Source: JBHEKP01 sp041859375 (GTDB lineage: Bacteria > Hydrogenedentota > Hydrogenedentia > Hydrogenedentales > CAITNO01). Taken from it: 6,630 bases of DNA. The translations under genes and the position numbers were made by a program. Shown one piece after another: positions 1 through 6,410 of the stretch (the stretch's first letter is position 1; the number at the start of each line of letters is the position of its first letter). The stretch is from NCBI GenBank assembly GCA_041859375.1, contig JBHEKP010000121.1:1-6630 (forward strand), written 5' to 3'. The notes under the pieces are model-generated. The model worked only from the letters and a program-made list of their open reading frames with translations, made no database searches and was not told the DNA's origin.

Positions 1-2
1 CG

Positions 3-509
3 CGGGGCACTGTCAGGCCGCCCGCCCAAATCCCCCGGTTTCGCGGGGTAATCATCATGGCGGGCTTCAGCGTCATTGTCGGTGTGCTTGTGACCATGTT
101 TCTTGTGGGGGGCAGGAATGCCTTGTTCACTGTTGACCTCCTCAGCCCGCCGCGCCTGCTCACTTGGGCCGTCCTCTTTGGCCTATTCCTGCCCTTTGTC
201 GCCCTGGACGTCTGGGTGCTGGAGCGCCTGCCTCTTGTATCCGGTGCAAAACGTGTCGCCGTGGCCGTGCTGACCCGGTGTGTTCCCATGGCCCTGCTGG
301 CGGCGCTGCTGTGGCTGGCCGTGCCCGGAATGGCCTTCGGCGGCATGATGCTCGGCATACTCACCTTCGTCGTGTTCATGCTCACGATGGTCTATGCGGG
401 CATCCTTCAGCAAACAAACGACTGGCGCGCGGGAGCGCTCACCGTTGCCGGGCTCTTCTCCTGGGTCATCGCTTATTGGTTCCCCCTCGCCTGGCCCTGG
501 GTTTCCTAA
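3..509 (+). CDS. C-terminal part of a multi-pass membrane protein, cut by the left edge
   Basis: The frame is open from base 3 to a TAA stop at 507-509. An ATG at 57 exists, but the 18 codons before it have no stop, have G or C at 14 of 18 third positions, and read through smoothly into the first hydrophobic segment (FRGVIIMAGF...). Only a weak GGGG lies before that ATG, so the gene most likely begins outside the window. Counted from the ATG, about five hydrophobic stretches are visible: residues 3-18, 33-52, 75-100, 100-115 and 126-148. A short soluble stretch containing QQTNDWRAG precedes the last one. The protein ends in a tryptophan- and proline-rich tail (AWPWVS). I do not recognise the family. 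It may be the membrane tail of a larger protein, for example one with a soluble domain upstream, but that part is not visible. Its link to the next gene is unknown; they are 154 bases apart. Confidence 0.7.
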   Translation, partial: RGTVRPPAQIPRFRGVIIMAGFSVIVGVLVTMFLVGGRNALFTVDLLSPPRLLTWAVLFGLFLPFVALDVWVLERLPLVSGAKRVAVAVLTRCVPMALLAALLWLAVPGMAFGGMMLGILTFVVFMLTMVYAGILQQTNDWRAGALTVAGLFSWVIAYWFPLAWPWVS

Positions 510-540
510 AAAATCGCCCTCATCCCACCATCGCTCCCGG

Positions 541-570
541 CCCACTTATACCCACTGTCGCCCACGTCCA
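541..570 (+). repeat. Faint 10-base-periodic CCCAC pattern in the gap before the Gfo/Idh gene
   Basis: Within the 154-base gap 510-663, CCCAC occurs at 541, 551 and 561, exactly ten bases apart, and is followed by GTCCA at 566-570. The word and spacing resemble the clear decamer array at 6411-6609, so this could be a decayed relic. Three short pyrimidine words in a C-rich gap could also arise by chance. The rest of the gap is pyrimidine-rich, with a run of eight Cs at 594-601. I see no convincing sigma70 promoter in it. Confidence 0.25.
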
Positions 571-650
571 TTCCTTCCCTCTTTTTTGCACCGCCCCCCC
601 CGCCTGTGCGAACATGCCCCAAGGTATTAAACCGGGGCCGACGCCCCATT

Positions 651-656
651 GGGAGG
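651..656 (+). promoter_or_regulatory. Ribosome binding site that fixes the Gfo/Idh start
   Basis: GGGAGG lies seven bases before the ATG at 664. An in-frame TTG at 649 would place the start on top of this site, so 664 is preferred. That choice also puts the twin-arginine motif near the N-terminus, as expected. A small GGGGC/GCCCC stem at 634-638 and 643-647 sits just upstream and might shape the leader RNA; this is weak. Confidence 0.8.
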
Positions 657-663
657 TCTTCAC

Positions 664-1872
664 ATGTCCGGTTCTTTTTCACGCCGCTCCTTCTTCAAAT
701 CCGCCGCGCTCGGCGCCGGACTGGCCGCCATGGGCGGCCGCAGGGTACTGGCCGCGGACGAAAAGCCCATCCAGGGCTTTGAGGACACCCAGACCAACAC
801 CGACACCACCAAAAAGTGGGAACCCGTTTCAGACCGAAAAATAAAGGTCGGCATCGTCGGCTACGGCGTGTGCAAGTTCGGCGCGGCCTTTGAATTCCAA
901 AACCATCCCAATGTGGAAATCGTCGCCGTCAGCGACCTCATCCCGGAACGCTGCGCGGAGCTGGCAAAGGTCTGCAAGTGCGCCAAGACCTATCCCTCCC
1001 TGGAGGAGCTGGTCAAGGATCCCGCCGTGGAGGCGGTCTTCGTCGCCACCGACGCGCCCAGCCACGCCCGCCACTGCATGGAAGTGCTGAAACACGAAAA
1101 GCACGTCGCCAGCGCCGTGCCCGCCTGCTTCGGTTCCGTCGAGGAGGGGGAGGAACTCTTCCAGGCGGTGAAGAAGGCCTCCGGACTCCATTACATGATG
1201 TTTGAAACCTCCGCCTACCATGACGAGTGCTATGCCATGCGCGAGATTTACCGCGCCGGCGGCTTCGGGGAAATCGTCTATTCCGAGGGCGAATACTTCC
1301 ACTACATGGACGTGCCCATAGACTCCTACAAGGGCTGGCGCATCGGCCTGCCACCCCAGTGGTACCCGACTCATTCCAACGCCTACCACGTCTGCGTCAC
1401 CGGCGGCAGCTTCACCGAGGTGTCCTGCATGGCCATGCCCTGCGCCATCAAGGAATTTCAGCCGGAGAACAACGCCTACAAAAACCCCTTCGCCACGGAA
1501 ATCGCCCTCTTCCGCACCAGCGAGGGCGGCATGTCCCGCATGGCCGTGAGCTGGGACACCCCCGGACACGGCGGCGAGATGGGGCGTGTGCGCGGACAGA
1601 AGGGCTCCATGACCGGCATGAATTTCGACGGCGTCGCCGACATCTCCAAGATTAATCTGGCCAAGCCGCCCCTGCCCCCGTCCGTGGCCGCGGGCGGGCA
1701 CGGCGGCTCCCACGGCTACCTGTCCAACGAGTTCATCACCGCCATCCTCCAAAACCGCAAGCCCCTCGTGGACATCACCTGGGCGCTCAACATGACCGTG
1801 GCTGGCATCGTCGCTCACAAGTCCGCCCTCAAGGGCGGCGAAACCCTCAAAATCCCCCAGTTCAAACTGTAA
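664..1872 (+). CDS. Tat-exported Gfo/Idh/MocA-family oxidoreductase-like protein
   Basis: The product is 402 aa. It opens with a textbook twin-arginine signal: SRRSFFK at residues 6-12, a hydrophobic stretch at 13-24, and a likely cleavage after VLA at 28-30. The folded, cofactor-loaded protein should therefore be exported. After an acidic/polar linker (about 31-57) comes a Rossmann fold with the dinucleotide signature VGIVGYG (62-68), a strand ending AVSD (88-91) and VFVATD (125-130). The usual EKP motif of the family is replaced: the stretch KHVASAVPA (146-154) keeps the proline but has valine where the lysine normally sits. The C-terminal substrate domain contains YPTHS (234-238), histidine-rich GGHGGSHG (344-351) and a typical family ending. 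From memory, GH109 NAD-dependent glycosidases carry a Y-P-T-H active-site motif and a GKHVAxEVPA loop, which this resembles, but the glutamate of that loop is alanine here. Redox or glycosidase chemistry on a sugar is likely; the substrate is unknown. A long hairpin follows the stop. Confidence 0.9.
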   Translation: MSGSFSRRSFFKSAALGAGLAAMGGRRVLAADEKPIQGFEDTQTNTDTTKKWEPVSDRKIKVGIVGYGVCKFGAAFEFQNHPNVEIVAVSDLIPERCAELAKVCKCAKTYPSLEELVKDPAVEAVFVATDAPSHARHCMEVLKHEKHVASAVPACFGSVEEGEELFQAVKKASGLHYMMFETSAYHDECYAMREIYRAGGFGEIVYSEGEYFHYMDVPIDSYKGWRIGLPPQWYPTHSNAYHVCVTGGSFTEVSCMAMPCAIKEFQPENNAYKNPFATEIALFRTSEGGMSRMAVSWDTPGHGGEMGRVRGQKGSMTGMNFDGVADISKINLAKPPLPPSVAAGGHGGSHGYLSNEFITAILQNRKPLVDITWALNMTVAGIVAHKSALKGGETLKIPQFKL

Positions 1873-1880
1873 CCTCCAGA

Positions 1881-1922
1881 CACACAAGGCGGATTCGGGA
1901 GGGACCGAATCCGCCTTGTGTG
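1881..1922 (+). terminator. Perfect 18-bp hairpin after the Gfo/Idh gene, without a U-tract
   Basis: Bases 1881-1898 and 1905-1922 are exact reverse complements around a six-base loop (gaggga, 1899-1904). The hairpin starts eight bases after the Gfo/Idh stop and ends before the DUF2726 start. The position suggests a transcription terminator or a 3'-end stabilising structure. No run of Ts follows on either strand, so it is not a classical rho-independent terminator. Other possibilities are a dispersed palindrome or a binding site for a dimeric regulator of the next gene. Confidence 0.7.
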
Positions 1923-1956
1923 GTTGATACAAAAAAACAAATGAGGAAGTGTGCAA

Positions 1957-2580
1957 ATGTCCAGTCAAAACAAGGGTTGTTTGTTCGCCTTGTTTCGTCT
2001 TTTTGGATTTGGCGGGAAGACTTCTCAATCACTGCCATATCGTGTGAGGGACGATTTTCTCAGTCCAGCCGAAGCGTCATTTTTTCGTGTGTTGGTGCAT
2101 GCATGTGGGGAACAATATCGGGTTTTTCCAAAGGTACGTTTGTCAGATGTCCTTTTTGTTAAAAAAGGTTCTGACGACTATGTGAAGTTTAGAAACAAGA
2201 TAAACCAGCGCCACCTTGATTTTTTGCTTTGTGACTCGAAAACGTTAAGGCCCGCAATTGGATTGGAACTGGACGATTCAAGCCATAACCGTCCTGAGCG
2301 GAAAAACAGCGACGACTTTTTGAACAGAGCATTTGGGAGCGCGGGCATGACTTTGGTTAGGATACCGGTGGCGAAAGCATACAGCGTCCAGGATATACGC
2401 TCCAAGCTTCAACTTAATCAATCCCCGGTCAGTTCAACAAACGAAAAGACTTTAGAAACAAAAGTTCCGTTGTGTGCAAAGTGTGGTGTTCCAATGGTTC
2501 GTAAGCAAGGAGGGACAACAGGAAAACCATTTTATGGGTGCGTGAACTTTCCGAATTGTAGGGAGAATTTGCCCATTTGA
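1957..2580 (+). CDS. DUF2726 nuclease-like protein with C-terminal topoisomerase-type zinc ribbon
   Basis: The product is 207 aa. The ATG at 1957 is chosen because GAGGAAG at 1943-1949 gives it normal ribosome-site spacing, whereas the in-frame GTG at 1951 would be too close. Residues about 27-140 match the DUF2726 pattern: a SPAEASFFRVL helix, a strand with VFPKVRLSDV, then RHLDFLLCD (85-93), GLELDDSSHNRPER (102-115) and GMTLVRIP (130-137). D88, E104 and D106 occupy the places expected for metal-binding residues of a PD-(D/E)XK-like nuclease fold, the superfamily to which I recall DUF2726 belonging. Residues 173-201 form a zinc ribbon (C173, C176, C195, C201) of the type found at topoisomerase I C-termini, which suggests nucleic-acid binding. 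Nuclease activity is inference. The gene is AT-richer than its neighbours: 43% G+C over 2221-2280 against 72% over 1561-1620. No integrase or repeat flanks it. It converges on the next gene, 93 bases away, with no strong hairpin between. Confidence 0.85.
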   Translation: MSSQNKGCLFALFRLFGFGGKTSQSLPYRVRDDFLSPAEASFFRVLVHACGEQYRVFPKVRLSDVLFVKKGSDDYVKFRNKINQRHLDFLLCDSKTLRPAIGLELDDSSHNRPERKNSDDFLNRAFGSAGMTLVRIPVAKAYSVQDIRSKLQLNQSPVSSTNEKTLETKVPLCAKCGVPMVRKQGGTTGKPFYGCVNFPNCRENLPI

Positions 2581-2673
2581 ATGATCCATACATTTCTTGT
2601 CGCGTCAACAGTTATGCATGGTGACACGCCCATCCGACGATGGCCAAGATATCTATGGTCTCCTTCCTTCCCT

Positions 2674-4632
2674 CTATTTCCCTCTCCCGAACCATCCCGC
2701 CAAAAACTGTCCCATCGGCATCCCGTACGCCACCTGCTTGATGTTCATCCACGTCCGCTGATCGCCCACCGCATAGGTCAAAAAGGTCTTGCCACCGTGC
2801 TCCATCAGATCCGGGTCCGAGGTGTTGATGCCGTCGTCAATCCGGGTGGGGGTCAGCACCGGGTTCATCCCGCTCAGTTCCCAGTTCACCAAATCCTTTG
2901 ATCGCGCGATGTACGTCTCAAAGAACCAGCGCGGCGTCCGGTGCTCCGTGTACAGCACATAGTACCATCCGTCGGAATAGCGGATGCACGGGCAGGCCGT
3001 GTACCGGTCCGTGCCAAACACCGCCTCCGGCATCTTCTCCCAGTTCACCAGATCCTTCGACTTCGCAAACTTCACCGTGAAGGCGGGCCATTTCGGATCA
3101 TTGGTCTCATAGGCCATCACCCAGCCCTCCGGCCCCCGGCACACGGAACTGTTGAACAAATGCTCCCCCGGCTCCTGGGTGATGCAGACGGTCTTTTCCC
3201 AGTGCGCCAAGTCGGCGGATTTGAACAGCGTCACATCGTTCCAGTTGTTGTCCGCAAAGCGCGATGCAAAGGCGTACAGTGTCCCCTCGTGCGCCACGGC
3301 GCAGGCGAGGCTGTGCCCCTCCCCGAAACGTGCCAGTTCCGTGTCGTTTTCACTGTCCATGAGCCTGAGATGGTAGTCCTCCACCTTGCCGCCGCTTGCG
3401 GGCCGGATGCACTCGAACCGCGCCGGGCGTTCCTTCCAAACCAGCGGGGTCACCTCGCACATGTCCCCGCGCAGCAGCCGCTCCCCCTCCGCCATGGGCC
3501 GTTGCGGCGCGGGCGCGGGGGAGGGGGGGACCAGGTGCTGGAACACCTCCACCGGCCAGTGCCCGAGCCGCAGGAACCCCTCCGGCACGGACTGCTGGAA
3601 CTGCACATACGCCTGCACCGCCCCCTTCGTGCTGTACCCGATTTTGTCCTCCGTCTCCTTCTTCACCTTCACACCGAACACCTTGTAGCCCATCAGCGTG
3701 CAGTCGGAAAGGTCCACATGCAGGTACTGCCCCTCCTCGACGCTCTGGATGATGCCGTCCGTGGGTGTCCCAACGGGCTGGGAGAAGTTCAGCGCAATCA
3801 TCCGGCACTTGTCCGCCTTGACGCGCATGAACGTGTGGAAGCCGTAGTTGCCCCCCTTCAGCGCGCACTGCGGTCCCGCCATCGTGCACTCCTCAAAGCA
3901 CACGTCGGGCCGCTCCGGCATGGACTTGTTCTCCACCCGCACATACGCGCCCGCCGTGTCGCCCCACATGTCCAGGCTCCAAAGCACGCAGCGGCGGAAG
4001 GTGATCGGCTCGTCATGCCGCGACAGGCAGCTCGCCACGCCGCCGCCGAAGGCGCGCCCGACGCTCACGCAGTCCTCCACCACCACCGTGAACGGCTCCA
4101 CACGGTTGGTGCAGTCCCAGAAAAGCCCGCCGTCGCCGCCCGTGGCGTAGAGGCGGCTCAGCCGCCACCGGTCCCAGATAATCGCCGAAAAGGTGGCCTC
4201 AGTGTGCTCCTTTGACCAGCCCTTGGTCGTGGCGCGGATGTTGCCCCACCAGTCGTAGCTTTTGAAGCCCTTCTCCGGATCCCCCGAATCCATCACCACC
4301 CAGCCCGAAGTCCCCGAACCCAGGCTGCCGTCATAGTCGCCGATCAATTCGTTGTAGGAACCCGCCGCGCCGGGGTGGGCGGGGGAGAGGTTTGCCTCCA
4401 TGTAGGTGTCCGGACGCACGATGATCCTGTGGCCGCCCTGGTTGTCCGGCACCGCGTCCAATGCCGCCTGAATCGTCCGGTACGCCTTCGCCCAACTGCT
4501 GCCGTCCGAATTGTCGCCCAACTTTGAAACATGCAGCGTCACTCCCTGCCGCGCCGGCGCGGGCACGTCCGCCATCACAGGCAGCGCTGAAACAAGCCCC
4601 AACATAATCAGCAGGCGTCCGGTTTTCATCAT
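2674..4632 (-). CDS. Secreted protein: beta-helix domain fused to five-bladed-propeller glycosidase-like domain
   Basis: The product is 652 aa with a TAG stop at 2674-2676. Two adjacent ATGs (4632 and 4629) lie just after a GGGGGCAGA leader. A longer frame back to 4770 would overlap the transporter gene and translate the 9-base repeats, so it is rejected. Residues 1-21 are a Sec signal peptide with likely cleavage after VMA. Residues about 30-80 (VTLHVSKLGDNSDGSSWAKA, then a TIQAAL helix and IIVRPDTY) are the classic opening of right-handed parallel beta-helix proteins, and irregular short strands continue to about 365. A Pro/Ala linker (369-380) leads to a C-terminal domain (about 390-652). 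Its blades carry SADLAHWEK (472-480), SKDLVNWEK (525-533) and SKDLVNWE (578-585), typical of GH43/GH32/GH130-like propellers. I cannot place catalytic residues. It probably binds or cleaves extracellular polysaccharide. Being 68 bases downstream of the transporter on the same strand, it is likely co-transcribed with it. Confidence 0.85.
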   Translation of the reverse strand: MMKTGRLLIMLGLVSALPVMADVPAPARQGVTLHVSKLGDNSDGSSWAKAYRTIQAALDAVPDNQGGHRIIVRPDTYMEANLSPAHPGAAGSYNELIGDYDGSLGSGTSGWVVMDSGDPEKGFKSYDWWGNIRATTKGWSKEHTEATFSAIIWDRWRLSRLYATGGDGGLFWDCTNRVEPFTVVVEDCVSVGRAFGGGVASCLSRHDEPITFRRCVLWSLDMWGDTAGAYVRVENKSMPERPDVCFEECTMAGPQCALKGGNYGFHTFMRVKADKCRMIALNFSQPVGTPTDGIIQSVEEGQYLHVDLSDCTLMGYKVFGVKVKKETEDKIGYSTKGAVQAYVQFQQSVPEGFLRLGHWPVEVFQHLVPPSPAPAPQRPMAEGERLLRGDMCEVTPLVWKERPARFECIRPASGGKVEDYHLRLMDSENDTELARFGEGHSLACAVAHEGTLYAFASRFADNNWNDVTLFKSADLAHWEKTVCITQEPGEHLFNSSVCRGPEGWVMAYETNDPKWPAFTVKFAKSKDLVNWEKMPEAVFGTDRYTACPCIRYSDGWYYVLYTEHRTPRWFFETYIARSKDLVNWELSGMNPVLTPTRIDDGINTSDPDLMEHGGKTFLTYAVGDQRTWMNIKQVAYGMPMGQFLAGWFGRGK

Positions 4633-4656
4633 TCTGCCCCCAGCTTTTTTTACCCT

Positions 4657-4689
4657 GTCCATATCGTCCATCCTGTCCATACCGTCCAT
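4657..4689 (-). repeat. Four GTCCAT units, period 9, between transporter and secreted-protein genes
   Basis: On the plus strand GTCCAT begins at 4657, 4666, 4675 and 4684, exactly nine bases apart, with variable three-base spacers. On the transcribed (minus) strand this reads as ATGGAC repeated four times, just upstream of the secreted-protein start. Because the period is a multiple of three, the minus strand could read Met-Asp-x repeatedly. No ribosome site precedes these ATGs, so coding is unlikely. The word is the same as in the 6411-6609 array. Confidence 0.85.
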
Positions 4690-4700
4690 ATCCCCCGCAC

Positions 4701-6281
4701 CTACTCCTTCGACTTCACATTCCACAAGGCGCAGTAAAACACCACCGACAGCACCGAGGCCCCCAGCCAAAAGAGCGCCGCCGCCGAAAAGTCATGGGTG
4801 ATCCCGTTGCCCGTCACCGTTTCGCCCGCCTTCAGCAGCGATCCGGTAATCCGTTCCTGCAGCGACGCGCCAAGGTAGCTGAACATGCCTATCATGCCCA
4901 TGGCCGCGCCGGAAACGCGCTTCGGGCAGATGTCGATGGCGATAAGCCCGCCGAGCAGCGCGATCAGGCCGCCCACGCCGAAGCCGAACAGCGAAGCCCC
5001 CAAAAGGTGCATCAGCAGGTACTGCCGCGCGATGACCAGCGAGTCGTTCCCCTCGAACACATGGTAGCCGCCGCCCAGTATCGCCCAGGACTTCGGCTGG
5101 ATGATCCAGCCCTCCGAGCTCTTCTGGGCTGTTTTCACCAGGGAGAACCGCTCCGCGTCCACCTTGGCCCCCTGCGCCCCAAGCGCCGCCACCAGCTCGC
5201 CGCTGAGTTCCCCCTTGTCCAGCGCCGCCTTCACGCCCGTGTCCATGGCCCCCACCCGCGCGCTCGGCGCGAAAATGAACACCGCCAGCCCCGCGCACAT
5301 CAGCACGCCGTAAAGCAGTGTCGTCACATTCCGCCGGGACTGGAAGAAGAAGTCGGAAATAATGCCGCAGCAGGCCGTGCCGAAGGTCTCCACCACCTTG
5401 GAGACCGAAAAAAGAAATCCGGCGTTCACCAGCGCGTAGGAGTTCGCCTCCTGAAGGTAGAGCACCCCCCAGCTCTCCATCGCGTACCGCGAAATGTACA
5501 TGCACGCCGAGGAGAGCCCGAGAATCCAGATGAAGGGGTTCTTGATGACCTCCCACTGCGCGCGGTGAAGCGGTTCCTGCTCCGGTGCCGCCTCCGCCGT
5601 GGTGTCTTTCAGATAGCAGGCAACCGTTGGCAGCCCCTCGCTGCGGGGCCTGTCCGGCAGCGCGAAGAACAGGTAAAAGGCCATCGCAAGGCACGCGCCC
5701 CCGGCCACCCAGAAGCCCCACTGCCATCCGTAATGACCCACAATCATGCCCGTCACGGCGAAGGTGAAGGCGCTGCCGATGCTGTGGGACGTGCTCCAGA
5801 TGCCGTAGCGTGTGCCCCGCTCCCGGTTGCTGAACCAGCTCGCCAGTATCGCGCCGCACGGCGGCGATCCCATGGACTGGAACCACCCGTTCAGCCCCCA
5901 AATCACGATGAACGCCCCCGCCACCGGCCACTTCACACCGAAAAGAATCACCAGCATCGAGGAGCCCAGCAGCCCCGTCGCCATCATGCGCCCCGCGTGC
6001 GTCCAGTCCGTGAGAAACCCGTTGATCAGCTTGCCGAAGGCGTAGGTGAAGAACAGGGCAAGGCCCACGTTCCCCATCTGCTCCACGTCAAGCACCCCGT
6101 CCTCAAGCATCGGCTTTTTCGCCACGGAAAAGGAAAGGCGGCACACATAAAAAAAACTATAGCCGAACACGATGGACCAGAAGGCCGTAACCCGCGTGCG
6201 CCGGTAGCGGCGCTCAATCTCCGCGCGGTCTGTCACCTGCCCTGCGGCGGGGGTGGAACGGTAAAAAGACAGCAAACCCAT
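4701..6281 (-). CDS. Organophosphate:phosphate antiporter (OPA) family MFS transporter
   Basis: The product is 526 aa in the inner membrane, expected to exchange a phosphorylated sugar or glycerol phosphate for phosphate. By comparison with GlpT, helices lie near residues 33-53, 72-92, 101-116, 120-142, 160-182, 188-207, 248-268, 285-310, 320-338, 420-446, 456-482 and 498-520. The four GlpT substrate-site residues have clear counterparts: R48 (YVCRLSF), K84 (AFGKLING), H166 (STSHSIG) and R265 (YISRYAME), with the GlpT positions recalled as R45, K80, H165 and R269. The segment CPKRVSGAAMGMIGMFSYLGA (452-472) matches the helix 10-11 region of that family. Relative to GlpT there are about 78 extra residues (340-417) between helices 9 and 10, predicted to be periplasmic. 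The ATG at 6281 follows GAGGG (6288-6292) by six bases, and a promoter lies further upstream. The substrate cannot be named; a sensor role like UhpC is less likely without a linked kinase gene. Confidence 0.93.
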   Translation of the reverse strand: MGLLSFYRSTPAAGQVTDRAEIERRYRRTRVTAFWSIVFGYSFFYVCRLSFSVAKKPMLEDGVLDVEQMGNVGLALFFTYAFGKLINGFLTDWTHAGRMMATGLLGSSMLVILFGVKWPVAGAFIVIWGLNGWFQSMGSPPCGAILASWFSNRERGTRYGIWSTSHSIGSAFTFAVTGMIVGHYGWQWGFWVAGGACLAMAFYLFFALPDRPRSEGLPTVACYLKDTTAEAAPEQEPLHRAQWEVIKNPFIWILGLSSACMYISRYAMESWGVLYLQEANSYALVNAGFLFSVSKVVETFGTACCGIISDFFFQSRRNVTTLLYGVLMCAGLAVFIFAPSARVGAMDTGVKAALDKGELSGELVAALGAQGAKVDAERFSLVKTAQKSSEGWIIQPKSWAILGGGYHVFEGNDSLVIARQYLLMHLLGASLFGFGVGGLIALLGGLIAIDICPKRVSGAAMGMIGMFSYLGASLQERITGSLLKAGETVTGNGITHDFSAAALFWLGASVLSVVFYCALWNVKSKE

Positions 6282-6287
6282 GCGGTA

Positions 6288-6294
6288 CCCTCTC
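6288..6294 (-). promoter_or_regulatory. Ribosome binding site of the OPA transporter gene
   Basis: On the minus strand GAGAGGG stands six bases before the ATG at 6281. It supports this start over any longer reading into the upstream repeat. Confidence 0.75.
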
Positions 6295-6333
6295 GGCGGT
6301 GCGGTTCTTTCGAGAAGTCATTCGAGCCGCGTT

Positions 6334-6362
6334 ATTGTCCCCATTTGTCGGCCCCGCGTCAA
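6334..6362 (-). promoter_or_regulatory. Sigma70-like promoter for the transporter and secreted-protein genes
   Basis: On the minus strand a -35 box TTGACG (6357-6362; five of six to consensus) and a -10 box GACAAT (6334-6339; four of six) are separated by exactly 17 bases. Transcription would start near 6327 and give a leader of about 45 bases before the transporter ATG. The decamer array therefore lies upstream of the promoter rather than in the transcript made from it. The call is by eye in an otherwise GC-rich region. Confidence 0.55.
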
Positions 6363-6410
6363 TCAACAAAACACCCGCCGCATTGCGCCTTTGGGTTTTG
6401 CTCACCCTCC

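Noticed and set aside
571..582. Twelve-base pyrimidine word shared with 2664-2675 as a possible site or insertion duplication
   Set aside because: It is low-complexity C/T sequence in two pyrimidine-rich stretches, one partly inside a coding end. Chance or composition explains it.
829..2028. Long minus-strand frame opposite the Gfo/Idh gene
   Set aside because: It is a shadow of the high-GC coding strand. It has low-complexity His/Gly-rich content and no recognisable domain, and the opposite strand has a clear Tat signal and Rossmann fold.
2630..2643. Small inverted repeat ccatc-cgac-gatgg between the convergent genes as a terminator
   Set aside because: The stem is only 5 bp with a four-base loop and no T-run on either side; this is expected by chance.
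2941..4215. Long plus-strand frame opposite the beta-helix/propeller gene
   Set aside because: It is an antisense shadow rich in Arg, His and Pro with no motif. The minus strand carries a coherent two-domain secreted protein.
4633..4770. N-terminal extension of the secreted protein
   Set aside because: It would overlap the end of the transporter gene, translate the ATGGAC repeats and bury the signal peptide. The ATGs at 4632/4629 give a normal signal sequence.
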